This document shows positions 21,858-30,678 of a DNA stretch of 64,000 bases, one piece after another. How positions within the stretch are numbered: the stretch's first letter is position 1; each line of letters starts with the position of its first letter. Position numbers and translations under genes: made by a program. Origin of the DNA: Pseudomonas frederiksbergensis (GTDB lineage: Bacteria > Pseudomonadota > Gammaproteobacteria > Pseudomonadales > Pseudomonadaceae); NCBI RefSeq assembly GCF_003732705.1, contig NZ_MOBR01000006.1:124001-188000 (forward strand). Reading direction: 5' to 3'. The notes below the pieces were generated by a model. That model was not told where the DNA came from and made no database searches. It worked only from the letters and a program-made list of their open reading frames with translations.

Positions 21858-22187
21858 ATGACTGAAGTGACGCCCGATCCGCCAGAAACCGATCCGACAT
21901 CCCCGCAACAACCCGAATCAAAACCACGCGACATCCCCTCATTCGCCGACATCAAAGCCACACCGCGCACACCCAGTACCCTGTTTGCCGTGAACCCCGA
22001 GGCCACCCGCGAAACCCTGATGGTTTATCTGGTCCAGACATTGGCCTCGGTCGACGTGATGGTTCACAACCTGGTGGACCTGCTGGACGGCAGCTCACGC
22101 AACGCCCTGCTGGGCATCTCCAACAGCGTGATGCTGGCGGAAATCACCGCGAACCGAGTGTTGGATCAGATCGACCCGCGTGAATAG
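21858..22187 (+). CDS. DUF6124 family protein
   Basis: This 109-residue protein opens with the TPDPPETDPTSP motif and has a C-terminal helical half with LASVDVMVHNLVDLLDG and ANRVLDQ. Both are hallmarks of the Pseudomonas DUF6124 family, whose function is unknown. It is predicted cytoplasmic, without membrane segments or a signal peptide. It lies behind a long structured leader and is divergent from the giant toxin gene. Whether the two are functionally linked is not shown by the sequence. Confidence 0.82.
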   Translation: MTEVTPDPPETDPTSPQQPESKPRDIPSFADIKATPRTPSTLFAVNPEATRETLMVYLVQTLASVDVMVHNLVDLLDGSSRNALLGISNSVMLAEITANRVLDQIDPRE

Positions 22188-22192
22188 ACCCG

Positions 22193-22270
22193 GCCTCTTC
22201 GTGAGCAGGCTCGCTCCCACATTGGAACTGCGTACACCGGACCATTGTGGGAGCGAGCCTGCTCGCGAAA
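22193..22270. repeat. REP pair
   Basis: GAGCAGGCTCGCTCCCAC and its inverted copy follow the DUF6124 stop codon. Confidence 0.88.
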
Positions 22271-22434
22271 AGGTGCGAATCGCGTCGGAGCAGCTCAGCG
22301 CACGCTTTTTCTAAATGATCAGGACCAGAACCGTTTATCTGATTTACAGGGCTACCTGTTATTTCTGACAGTAGCCGCTTACCCGAATTTTCGGTTTGAT
22401 AAGCCTTCATCCACTGTCATTGAGAAGCGGCTTT

Positions 22435-22758
22435 ATGTCCACCACCGAAAATGTAATCCCAGCCATCACTTCAGTAAAAGATAGCAAGGGTGTTGAAGTG
22501 CCCGACGGTGGCGTTACCTCGGATACATCAGTGAGCTTGAGTGGTACGGCATCGCACAATCAATGGCTGCAAATTTTGGATTATTCGACTTCGATTGACG
22601 ATACGGTCGTCCACCCCATCGTTAATACCCACGCCGACGGCGTATGGGAATTTGGTTTGAAAGAGCTTGGCAAGTCAGAGCATAGAATTAAGGCAATCAG
22701 TGACACGGGAGTTTCTACATCCCGAGTATTTTTCGTGGTGGAACATCAAGAGAGTTGA
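22435..22758 (+). CDS. Orphan bacterial Ig-like module protein
   Basis: This 107-residue product (MSTTENVIPAITSVKDSKG...) resembles one Ig-like repeat of the large tandem-repeat adhesins and surface proteins of pseudomonads, with the GVEVPDGGVTSDTSVSLSGT strand pattern. It has no signal peptide and only one module, so it may be the remnant of a larger protein or a stand-alone unit. I chose ATG 22435 because the family usually begins there; an upstream in-frame start at 22396 adds 13 unrelated residues. The gene is flanked by REP pairs on both sides. Confidence 0.6.
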   Translation: MSTTENVIPAITSVKDSKGVEVPDGGVTSDTSVSLSGTASHNQWLQILDYSTSIDDTVVHPIVNTHADGVWEFGLKELGKSEHRIKAISDTGVSTSRVFFVVEHQES

Positions 22759-22896
22759 TTGTTCCCAAGTACGAGGGGCTGAGTGAGGGGCTGAAGGCTC
22801 AGACGCTGATGCCTTTTCAAACTCGGCTTTACGAAGCTGAGCAGCGTGCTTCGTCTGTTTGAGCTTATCGGCCTTGAGGTTTCGGTGTCGGTCAGG

Positions 22897-22971
22897 GCCT
22901 CTTCGCGAGCAAGCCTCGCTCCTACAGGGGAATGCAATCAATCTGTAGGAGCGAGGCTTGCCCGCGAAGAC
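22897..22971. repeat. REP pair
   Basis: GCCTCTTCGCGAGCAAGCCT and its inverted copy separate the Ig-like gene from the convergent nagE gene. Confidence 0.88.
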
Positions 22972-22992
22972 GGAGGGTCAGGCGCCAAAGAT

Positions 22993-24702
22993 CTAAACCT
23001 TGGCACTCACCTCGCTGCGATTAACCAACGCCTCCAGTGCCCCACTCAAACTCGGCGCTTTGTCGCCAATCAGCAGATGCCAAACCCCACCCTCCAACTG
23101 GCTGACACCCTGACACCCCAATTCCTTCAACTGACACTCCGACAACGCCTTGCCATCCGCCAGGTGCAGGCGAATCCGGGTCATGGCGATGCAATCCATT
23201 TGCAGCACGTTGTCGCCACCGCCCAAGGCATTCAGCCATTGCTGCGCTTCCGGCACGGCGACAGGTTTTGCTTCCTCGGCAACAGCGGCAGGGGTGCTGA
23301 TCACTGCGCGACCCAACGCCGGCATCGCCAGTCGAATCTCATCGGCAATGCTGTCCGCCATCGGCCCGACCACCACCTGCAAACTCCCGCCCTTGCCCGG
23401 ACGCACTACGGCCATCGCCCCCAGCGCTTTCAACTCGGCATCGTTGGCCTTGTTGCGATCCACCATGTCCAGGCGCAAGCGCGTGGTGCAAGCGCCGACA
23501 GTGATCAAGTTCGCAGCACCACCCAACGCTTTGATATAGGCACCGGCGCGCTCGTTGTCCGTGAACACGACCCTCTCGGCTGAAGCCACGTCCTCACGGC
23601 CCGGCGTCTTCAGGTTGAAGCGACGAATACAGAAATCAAACACCACGTAGTAGATCACGGCATACGCCAGCCCTACCGGCACCACCAACCAACCGTTGGT
23701 GGATTTACCCCAGCCCAGCACCATGTCGATGAAGCCGCCGGAGAAAGTAAACCCGAGGTGAATGTTCAGCAAATTGGTGATGGCCATCGACAGGCCGGTC
23801 AGCACGGCGTGCACCAGATACAGCATCGGCGCGAGGAACATGAACGCAAACTCAATCGGCTCGGTCACACCGGTCAAAAACGACGTCAGCGCCATCGACA
23901 GGAAGATCCCGCCCATGACTTTGCGCCGTTCCGGCAGGGCGTTGCGGTACATCGCCAGGCACGCGGCGGGCAGGCCGAAGATCATCATCGGGAACATGCC
24001 GGTCATGAACTGGCCGCCCTTCGGATCGCCAGCGAAGTAGCGCGACAGGTCGCCGGTGACGATGGCGCCTGTGGTCGGGTCGGTGAAGTTACCGAACACG
24101 AACCACGCCATGTTGTTGAGGATGTGGTGCAGGCCGGTGACGATCAGCAAGCGGTTGAACACGCCGAAAACGAACGCGCCGAAGCTGCCGCTTTCCATCA
24201 TCAATGCGCCGAAACTATTGATGCCTTGCTGGATCGGCGGCCAGATCAGGCCGAACACCAGGCCCAGGCCGACGGCGGCAAAACCGGTAACGATGGGCAC
24301 GAAGCGCCGGCCACCGAAGAAGGCGAGGTACTCCGGCAGCTTGATGTCCTTGAAGCGGTTGTACAGCGCGCCGGCCATCAAGCCACTGACGATCCCGGCG
24401 AGCATGCCCATGTTGATGCTCGCATCCAGCACCTTGAGCGTGGAGATCATCACCAGATAGCCAATGACCCCGGCCAGACCCGCCGTGCCGTTATTGTCCT
24501 TGGCGAAGCCGACCGCGATGCCGATGGCGAAGATCATCGCCAGGTTGGCGAAGATCACCTGGCCGGCGTCGTGGATGATCGCGATGTTCAGCAGATCGGT
24601 GTCGCCCAGGCGCAGCAACAGGCCGGCGATGGGCAGGATCGCGATCGGCAGCATCAGCGCGCGGCCGAGGCGCTGCAGGCCTTCGATAAAGTATTGGTAC
24701 AT
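22993..24702 (-). CDS. nagE: PTS N-acetylglucosamine transporter subunit EIICB with a second EIIB-like domain
   Basis: This 569-residue inner-membrane protein imports and phosphorylates N-acetylglucosamine. The EIIC membrane domain covers about residues 1-370. The first EIIB domain has the phosphocysteine motif GACTTRLRL. A second EIIB-like domain at the C-terminus has MDCIAMTRIRL, where the Cys is shifted from its normal place and an extra residue is present, so it may not accept phosphate. EIIA is supplied by the fusion protein encoded just upstream. A GGGAGATACGCC ribosome binding site precedes the ATG, 32 bases after the fusion gene. Confidence 0.93.
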   Translation of the reverse strand: MYQYFIEGLQRLGRALMLPIAILPIAGLLLRLGDTDLLNIAIIHDAGQVIFANLAMIFAIGIAVGFAKDNNGTAGLAGVIGYLVMISTLKVLDASINMGMLAGIVSGLMAGALYNRFKDIKLPEYLAFFGGRRFVPIVTGFAAVGLGLVFGLIWPPIQQGINSFGALMMESGSFGAFVFGVFNRLLIVTGLHHILNNMAWFVFGNFTDPTTGAIVTGDLSRYFAGDPKGGQFMTGMFPMMIFGLPAACLAMYRNALPERRKVMGGIFLSMALTSFLTGVTEPIEFAFMFLAPMLYLVHAVLTGLSMAITNLLNIHLGFTFSGGFIDMVLGWGKSTNGWLVVPVGLAYAVIYYVVFDFCIRRFNLKTPGREDVASAERVVFTDNERAGAYIKALGGAANLITVGACTTRLRLDMVDRNKANDAELKALGAMAVVRPGKGGSLQVVVGPMADSIADEIRLAMPALGRAVISTPAAVAEEAKPVAVPEAQQWLNALGGGDNVLQMDCIAMTRIRLHLADGKALSECQLKELGCQGVSQLEGGVWHLLIGDKAPSLSGALEALVNRSEVSAKV

Positions 24703-24734
24703 GGCGTATCTCCCTGGATTCTTGTTTTAGTTGT

Positions 24735-27251
24735 TCAGCTCAGAGGCCAATGTTGGTGGCAGGCGTGACGCACCGCGCTGGCGCTGCTCAACTTGAGCAG
24801 GTCCTGGCTGATGCGTCGGCATTCGCTGGCGTCCAGATGCCGGACGCGGTCCTTGATTTCACCGATCTGCACCGGGCTCACCGACAACTCGCTGACCCCC
24901 AGACCGATCAACACGGGCGTGGCCAGCGGATCGGAGGCGAGCGCGCCGCACACCCCGACCCAGCGGTTATGCACCGCCGCGCCGGCGCAGGTCTGCGCGA
25001 TCAATCGCAGTAGCGCCGGGTGCAGCGCATCGACCCGGGAGGCGAGGCCGGCATGGTCGCGGTCCATGGCCAGGGTGTACTGGGACAAATCGTTGGTGCC
25101 GATAGACAGGAAGTCCGCGTGTTCGGCCAGTTGCTCGGCCAATAGCGCGGCGGCCGGGACTTCGATCATCACCCCCAGCTCCGGGCGTTGGGTCAGCTCC
25201 AGCTCAGTGCACAAGGCATCGAGGCGTTGGCGGATGTGCAGCAACTCATCGACTTCGGTGACCATCGGCAACAGGATCCGGCAGCGCGACAACGGACTGA
25301 CGTGCAGCAGCGCGCGCAGTTGCTGGTCGAGCAATTCCGGCCGCACTTGGGCCAGACGAATGCCGCGTAAACCGAGCACCGGATTGGCCTCACTCGGCAG
25401 CGGCAGGTAGTCGAGTTGCTTGTCGCCGCCGACGTCGATGGTGCGGATGATCACCGACTTGTCGCCCATGGCGTCGAGTACGGATTGATAGGCGAGGCGT
25501 TGTTCCTGTTCGTCCGGCGCGGTGTTGCGATCCACGAAAAGAAACTCGGTGCGCAGCAGACCGACGCCATCGGCGCCATTGGCCAAGGCATCCGCAGCTT
25601 CAGCGCTGGACGCCACATTAGCCGCGACTTCAATGTGCAATCGATCGAGGGTCAATGCCGGGGTGTGCGCCTGCGCCTGTTGTTGGGCGCGACGTTGCTG
25701 ATGATCGAGTTGCGCCTGACGCACTTCGGCCAGGCGTTCGGCGGTTGGCGTCAATTCGAGGCGACCGCCGTCGGCATCCAGCACCACCGCTTGGCCTTGC
25801 TCCTGATCCAACAGCGTCGAACCCAACGCCACCAGGCACGGCAGGCCTTTGCCGCGAGCGAGAATAGCGACGTGAGAGGTGGCGCCGCCCGCCGCCATGC
25901 ACAACCCGGCGACACCGTGCTGGCTCAGTTGCAGCAAGTCGGACGGGGTCAGTTCATGGGCGGCGACGATGGCCCCGGGCGGAATGTCGTAGTGCCAGGT
26001 GTCCCCGAGCAGGGCGCGCAGCACCCGTTGCTTGAGGTCGCGCAGATCATTGGCGCGCTCGGCCAGCAATACGCTGCCAAGTTGCTGGAGGACGTCGCAT
26101 TGCACGTCGATGGATTGGCTCCAGGCGTGAGTCGCGGCGCTGCCGTTGTCGATGGCGTGCGCCGCCGCGTCCAGCAGTGCCGGGTCCTCCAGCAGCGCGA
26201 GGTGCGCGGCGAAGATCGCTTCTTCGTCGGTGTTTTTGTGCTTGCGGGCTTGGGTCAGAGTGTGGTCGATTTCGCTGCGTACGACGCTCAGCGCCGTGTC
26301 GAGGGCTTGCAGTTGTTGCTCGGGATCGTGGCTGCCGGCGTCCACCGGCAGGCTGATCGCATTCAAGCGAAACAGCGGCCCGGCGACCAGACCGGGCGCC
26401 GCGCAAACACCGTGCAACACACCCGCTTCGGCAGGGCGATTGCGCTGGGCAATCGGCGCTGGCGCAGCGGTGTGACTGTCTTGCGCCAGGGCTGTGGATA
26501 ACGCGCTCAACAAAGCTTGTAACGCTGCTTCGGCATCCGGCCCCTGGCTGCTGACCTGGACTTCTTGCTGCTCGCCGACGGCCAGGCTCATGATCCCGAT
26601 CAAGCTGTCGCAGGACGCCGACTTACCAGCGAAATGCAGCTGCGACTTGCTCTTGAAACCTTGCGCGGTTTGCCGAATCAACGCTGCCGGCCGTGCGTGC
26701 AATCCACCGCGATGGGCGATGCGCACATGGCCGTGAACTTCGATGCCAGACACCTCGACTTCAGCCTGCGCACCATTGCTCAATCGCCGAACGATATGCA
26801 GCAACGGATCGCCGACCTTCACCGATTTCAACGTGATCGGCCTCGCCTGAAAATCCTGGCTGTTGGTCAGGATCATCAGGCTGACCAGGCTTTTGCACTG
26901 CTGCGCGACCTTGTCCAGGTCATAGCGCAACAGCGGTTGGCCATTGCTGACCCGCGCGCCTTCCTTGACCAGCATCGAAAAGCCTTCGCCCTGCAACTCG
27001 ACCGTGTCCAGGCCCAAATGCAGCAGCAATTCGGCACCGTTGTCGGCGCGCAAGGTCACGGCGTGGCCGGTACGGGCAACGTGTACCACCACCCCGGCGC
27101 AAGGGGCGTGGAGGGTGTCGTTCAATGGATCGATAGCAATCCCGTCACCCATGGCGCCGCTGGCGAACACCGGGTCCGGGACTTTGGCGAGCGTGAGCAC
27201 CGGGCCGCTGAGCGGGGCGCTGAGGGTCAGCTCTTTATTATTGTTGTGCAT
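24735..27251 (-). CDS. PTS EIIA-HPr-Enzyme I fusion protein
   Basis: This 838-residue protein carries the whole soluble phosphorelay of the GlcNAc PTS. Domains in order: EIIA-Glc type (about 1-150, active His78 in GAELLLHLGLD, with His63), HPr (about 165-255, His185 in GGLHARPA), and Enzyme I (about 275-838, His460 in GGATSHVAI). Phosphate moves from PEP through these to NagE. The pseudomonad gene is often called nagF or ptsI-like. I chose the ATG at 27251 (MHNNNKELTL); a longer frame adds 19 residues before the EIIA domain. Confidence 0.94.
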   Translation of the reverse strand: MHNNNKELTLSAPLSGPVLTLAKVPDPVFASGAMGDGIAIDPLNDTLHAPCAGVVVHVARTGHAVTLRADNGAELLLHLGLDTVELQGEGFSMLVKEGARVSNGQPLLRYDLDKVAQQCKSLVSLMILTNSQDFQARPITLKSVKVGDPLLHIVRRLSNGAQAEVEVSGIEVHGHVRIAHRGGLHARPAALIRQTAQGFKSKSQLHFAGKSASCDSLIGIMSLAVGEQQEVQVSSQGPDAEAALQALLSALSTALAQDSHTAAPAPIAQRNRPAEAGVLHGVCAAPGLVAGPLFRLNAISLPVDAGSHDPEQQLQALDTALSVVRSEIDHTLTQARKHKNTDEEAIFAAHLALLEDPALLDAAAHAIDNGSAATHAWSQSIDVQCDVLQQLGSVLLAERANDLRDLKQRVLRALLGDTWHYDIPPGAIVAAHELTPSDLLQLSQHGVAGLCMAAGGATSHVAILARGKGLPCLVALGSTLLDQEQGQAVVLDADGGRLELTPTAERLAEVRQAQLDHQQRRAQQQAQAHTPALTLDRLHIEVAANVASSAEAADALANGADGVGLLRTEFLFVDRNTAPDEQEQRLAYQSVLDAMGDKSVIIRTIDVGGDKQLDYLPLPSEANPVLGLRGIRLAQVRPELLDQQLRALLHVSPLSRCRILLPMVTEVDELLHIRQRLDALCTELELTQRPELGVMIEVPAAALLAEQLAEHADFLSIGTNDLSQYTLAMDRDHAGLASRVDALHPALLRLIAQTCAGAAVHNRWVGVCGALASDPLATPVLIGLGVSELSVSPVQIGEIKDRVRHLDASECRRISQDLLKLSSASAVRHACHQHWPLS

Positions 27252-27298
27252 GGCTCGGTACTCATCAGTAAACAATTCGGTTCGGATCATTCCCCCTT

Positions 27299-27391
27299 GT
27301 AGGAGCAAAGCTTGCTCGCGATGGCGTCGTTACATCCGATGCATCAACGGCGATTGGAATGCCGTCATCGCGAGCAAGCTTTGCTCCTACA
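27299..27391. repeat. REP pair inside the nag operon
   Basis: TGTAGGAGCAAAGCTTGCTC and its inverted copy lie between the SIS gene and the PTS fusion gene. Such pairs often affect mRNA stability within operons. Confidence 0.88.
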
Positions 27392-27403
27392 GGGTTGATC
27401 GAC

Positions 27404-28426
27404 TCAATGGGTGCGCGTCACTTTGCTCAAATGCCTTGGTTGGTCCGGGTCCATGCCTCGGGCGACGGCCAAACCGGCGGCCATGACGTAGAAACTCTGG
27501 ATCGCCAGGATCGGATCGAGGGCCGGGTGTTCGGCGCGGGTCAGGGTCAGGTCGCGTTCAGTGATGTCATCGGGCGCGGCCAGCAATACACGGGCGCCGC
27601 GTTGGCGCATGTCCGCAGCCAGACTCAGCAACCCGGCCTGCTCGGCACCGCGCGGGGCGAATACCAGCAGCGGGTATTGCTCGCCGATCAATGCCATCGG
27701 GCCGTGGCGCACTTCGGCGCTGCTGAAGGCTTCGGCCTGGATCGCCGAGGTTTCCTTGAATTTCAGTGCGGCTTCCTGGGCGATGGCAAAACCGGCGCCA
27801 CGACCGATCACCATCAAGCGCTGACAATCGCGCAAGGCATCGATGGCCAGGCTCCAGTCCTGTTGTGCCGCTTCGCGCAAACCTTCCGGCAGGGCATTGC
27901 CGGCTTCGAGCAATTCCACGTCGTCTTTCCAGTGCGCGATCAACCGGGCGCTGGCGCTGAGGGTGGCGATAAAACTCTTGGTCGCGGCGACGCTGCTTTC
28001 GGTGCCGGCCAACAGCGGGAGGCTGAATTCACACGCCGCTTCCAGTGGCGAGTCCGAGGCGTTGACCATGGAAATGCTCAGGGCGCCACGCTTGCGCAAC
28101 AGACGCAGGCTGTTCACCAGGTCCGGGCTCTGTCCCGATTGCGAGAAGGCGAACGCGACTTGGCCGCTGACCTTCAACGGCGCTTGCTGCATGGTCACCA
28201 CCGACATCGGCAACGACGCCACCGGGATGCCCAGTTGCTGCATGGTCAGGTAGGCAAAGTAACTCGCCGCGTGATCGGAGCTGCCACGGGCCACGGTCAT
28301 CGCCACTTGCGGTGGCTGACGACGCAGGCGTCCGGCGATCTCGATCATCTGCGGGTCGAGTTGCTGCAATTGGGCGGCTACGGCCTCGAACGAGGACAGC
28401 GCCTCTTCAAGCATTTTTGAAGTCAA
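27404..28426 (-). CDS. SIS-domain glucosamine-6-phosphate deaminase (NagB-II type)
   Basis: This 340-residue protein has two SIS sugar-isomerase domains and no glutaminase domain. It resembles the isomerase half of GlmS, with the motifs ARGSSDHAA, SQSGQSPD, GTESSVAATKSF and the C-terminal AEVRHGP. In nag loci such proteins replace NagB and convert glucosamine-6-P to fructose-6-P plus ammonia. That role is inferred from the neighbours. I kept the TTG start at 28426 because GGAG lies 6 bases before it; the ATG at 28414 has no such site. The start overlaps the end of nagA by 20 bases. Confidence 0.88.
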   Translation of the reverse strand: MTSKMLEEALSSFEAVAAQLQQLDPQMIEIAGRLRRQPPQVAMTVARGSSDHAASYFAYLTMQQLGIPVASLPMSVVTMQQAPLKVSGQVAFAFSQSGQSPDLVNSLRLLRKRGALSISMVNASDSPLEAACEFSLPLLAGTESSVAATKSFIATLSASARLIAHWKDDVELLEAGNALPEGLREAAQQDWSLAIDALRDCQRLMVIGRGAGFAIAQEAALKFKETSAIQAEAFSSAEVRHGPMALIGEQYPLLVFAPRGAEQAGLLSLAADMRQRGARVLLAAPDDITERDLTLTRAEHPALDPILAIQSFYVMAAGLAVARGMDPDQPRHLSKVTRTH

Positions 28427-29513
28427 TGTCTTCTCCTTCGACCATGACGGCGGTCAGTGTGAGTGAGCGATCCAGCCGCACGCAGTCAGCCCAGGCGCCG
28501 GGGTGCAGGCGTCCGCGTTCGGTGATGCCGAGGTAGTCGGCGGGGAATTGCGACAGACGCTGCGAGGCCTCGGCGATCGGCAAACCGATCTTCACCAGGT
28601 TGCGCAACGCTTGATCCATGGTCAGGGTGCTGCCCGCCAGCGTGCCGTCGGCCAGGCGCACACCGCCCAGGCATTTGGTCACGGTGTGGCTGCCGAGCTT
28701 GTATTCACCGTCGGGCATGCCGGCGGCGGCGGTCGAATCGGTGACGCAATACAGGCACGGGATCGAGCGCAGGGCCACGCGCATGGCGCCGGGGTGTACG
28801 TGCAGCAAATCCGGAATCAATTCCGCGTATTTGGCGTGGGCCAGGGCCGCGCCGACGATGCCGGGCTCGCGGTGATGCAGCGGGCTCATGGCGTTGTAGA
28901 GGTGGGTGAAACTGCTGGCGCCGGCCTCCAGCGCGGCCACGCCTTCCTCGTAACTGCCCAGGGTGTGGCCGATTTGCATGCGCACGCCGCGAGCGCTGAG
29001 GGCGCGGATCAAGGCGTCATGGCCGGCGATTTCCGGGGCGATGGTGATCACGCGGATCGGCGCCAGGGCCAGGTACGCTTCGACTTCGGCCATCAGCGCG
29101 GTGTGGGCGAAATTCGGTTGAGCGCCGAGTTTGCCGGGGTTGATGTACGGGCCTTCAAGGTGCACGCCGAGCACCCGGGCGCTGCCTTGCGGGCGCTGCT
29201 CGCAATACTCGCCGACGGCTTTGAGCACGCTGGAAATTTCTTCGCTCGGCGCGGTCATGGTGGTGGCCAGCAGCGAGGTGGTGCCAAAACGCACGTGGGT
29301 TTTGGTGATGGTTTCGAAGGCTGTGGCGCCTTCCATGATGTCTTTGCCGCCGCCGCCGTGAACGTGCAGATCGATGAAACCCGGCAGCAGGTAGGGCAGA
29401 TCGTTGTCCGCCGGATCGCAGGGCACGCCTTCGATGGACACGACTTTGCCGTGTTGGTGAATCAGCCGGCCGCGAACCCAGCCGTGGGCGGTGAGGATGT
29501 TGTCTTCGGACAT
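28407..29513 (-). CDS. nagA: N-acetylglucosamine-6-phosphate deacetylase
   Basis: NagA removes acetate from GlcNAc-6-P, the first committed cytoplasmic step. The 368-residue amidohydrolase has the metal motif DLHVHGGGG (His50, His52), the HLEGPYIN loop, IGHT, HLYNAMSP and the catalytic aspartate in VTDSTAAAG. ATG at 29513 gives MSEDNILTAHG. It lies 14 bases downstream of the GntR gene and overlaps the SIS gene, so the three are an operon. Confidence 0.96.
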   Translation of the reverse strand: MSEDNILTAHGWVRGRLIHQHGKVVSIEGVPCDPADNDLPYLLPGFIDLHVHGGGGKDIMEGATAFETITKTHVRFGTTSLLATTMTAPSEEISSVLKAVGEYCEQRPQGSARVLGVHLEGPYINPGKLGAQPNFAHTALMAEVEAYLALAPIRVITIAPEIAGHDALIRALSARGVRMQIGHTLGSYEEGVAALEAGASSFTHLYNAMSPLHHREPGIVGAALAHAKYAELIPDLLHVHPGAMRVALRSIPCLYCVTDSTAAAGMPDGEYKLGSHTVTKCLGGVRLADGTLAGSTLTMDQALRNLVKIGLPIAEASQRLSQFPADYLGITERGRLHPGAWADCVRLDRSLTLTAVMVEGEDIDFKNA

Positions 29514-29527
29514 GATCGGTTCTCTGA

Positions 29528-30259
29528 TTAGCGACGAAGCTCTGCAACAAAGTCGTAGTAGTCGTTGCGGCAATAGGTGTCGGTGACTTCGATGGGCGTG
29601 TTGTCTTCCAGGTAGCCGACCCGGGTCATCAGCAGCATGGCGGTGCCGGGGGCGATGCCGACCAGCGCGGCGAATTCGTCCGAGGCGTTGATCGCCTGGA
29701 TGTGTTGCAAGGCGCGGACGATCGGTTTGCCGATGCCGTCGAGGTATTCGTAGAGGGAGTCGCCCACCGCTTGCGGCTTGGGAATGATCGAGGCGGGCAG
29801 GGTGCTCATCTCGATCGCCATCACCGTGTCGTCGGCTTTGCGCAGGCGTTTGAGCCGCGCGACCTTGTCGTTGGGCGAGAGGCCGAGGCGGATCAGTTCT
29901 TCGTGGGTCGGCGGGGTGATTTCCCGCTCCAGCCATTGCGAGCCGGGGACGAAGCCTTTCAGACGAAGCATTTCGCTGAAACCGGAGAGGCGCGACAGCG
30001 GTTGTTCCAGGCGCGGTGTGATGAAGGTGCCGGAACCTTGGTTGCGACGGATCAGGCCTTGTTCGAACAGCACTTCCAGCGCCTTGCGCGCGGTCACGCG
30101 GGAGATGCCCAGCAATTCGCTGAGGCTGCGCTCCGAGGGCATGGCCTGCTCGGCTTTCCATTGGCCGGCGTGGATCGCTGCTTCCAGATTGCGCGCCAGT
30201 TGCAGGTACAGGGGCGTCGGCTGGGTGTCGTCAGGACGTAGGGCCTGGATGTCATTCAT
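29528..30259 (-). CDS. GntR/HutC-type transcriptional regulator of GlcNAc use (NagR/NagQ-like)
   Basis: This 243-residue protein has an N-terminal winged helix-turn-helix (about 15-85, with SELLGISRVTARKALEVL) and a C-terminal UTRA ligand domain. It is first in the nag operon and probably senses a GlcNAc-derived phosphate. ATG at 30259 gives MNDIQALRPDD; the longer frame adds about 30 unlikely residues. GGTATTA-type sites lie upstream. Confidence 0.9.
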   Translation of the reverse strand: MNDIQALRPDDTQPTPLYLQLARNLEAAIHAGQWKAEQAMPSERSLSELLGISRVTARKALEVLFEQGLIRRNQGSGTFITPRLEQPLSRLSGFSEMLRLKGFVPGSQWLEREITPPTHEELIRLGLSPNDKVARLKRLRKADDTVMAIEMSTLPASIIPKPQAVGDSLYEYLDGIGKPIVRALQHIQAINASDEFAALVGIAPGTAMLLMTRVGYLEDNTPIEVTDTYCRNDYYDFVAELRR

Positions 30260-30314
30260 GTAGGTCTTTTCCGATGCGGATATTGGATTGTTGTCGCCCG
30301 GTGTAGGACGGAAA

Positions 30315-30336
30315 CTAATACCACTTAAATACCATG
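30315..30336 (-). promoter_or_regulatory. Putative NagR operator, double half-site
   Basis: On the minus strand, TGGTATT occurs twice in CATGGTATTTAAGTGGTATTAG, 56 bases before the GntR start (spanning 22 bases, given as two half-sites: TGGTATT twice). A further GTGGTATTAG lies at about 30410-30419. The spacing fits dimeric GntR-type binding, but the sites are inferred from pattern only. Confidence 0.45.
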
Positions 30337-30406
30337 TCAATGAGGCCACTTTCCTTCAGACGCAGGAAAACCGGGGCTTAAGGGCTTGTTTGGAGGGGGA
30401 TGGTTT

Positions 30407-30420
30407 GAAGTGGTATTAGC
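30407..30420 (+). promoter_or_regulatory. Second putative NagR-type site
   Basis: GAAGTGGTATTAGC on the plus strand repeats the AGTGGTATTAG word found at the first operator, in the opposite orientation. Confidence 0.35.
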
Positions 30421-30437
30421 GGTGGGGATTTTTAAAG

Positions 30438-30518
30438 CAAAGATCGCAGCCTGCGGCAGCGCCTACAGGTGGGAGTGGTATCTCCGCTGCGGGCGCTGCC
30501 GGAGGCTGCGATCTTTTT
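30438..30518. repeat. AAAGATCGCAGCC palindromic repeat
   Basis: AAAGATCGCAGCCTGCGGCA and its inverted copy ending in GCTGCGATCTTTTT enclose about 25 bases. This is another common fluorescens-group palindrome, and one arm ends in a T run that could terminate transcription. Confidence 0.85.
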
Positions 30519-30563
30519 AATTTATTTTTGAAGGGCGACCGGAGGTAGCGACTGGAACACGAT

Positions 30564-30676
30564 GATCGTTCCCACGCTCTGCGTGGGAATGCCTCAAGGG
30601 ACGCTCTGCGTTCCAGCTCTCGAATGGGACGCGGAGCGTCCCGGGCTGCATTCCCACGCGGAGCGTGGGAACGATC
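30564..30676. repeat. GATCGTTCCCACGC palindrome family, copy 2
   Basis: Same family as 9371-9482, with outer arms GATCGTTCCCACGC/GCGTGGGAACGATC and inner arms GGGACGC/GCGTCCC. Confidence 0.88.
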
Positions 30677-30678
30677 AA

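Larger units (their letters stand above)
30260..30678. other. nag promoter region and repeats between nagR and the YkuD gene
   Basis: This 419-base gap holds the nag promoter/operator area (about 30300-30420) and two palindromic repeats (30438-30518 and 30564-30676). I see no gene in it. Confidence 0.7.
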
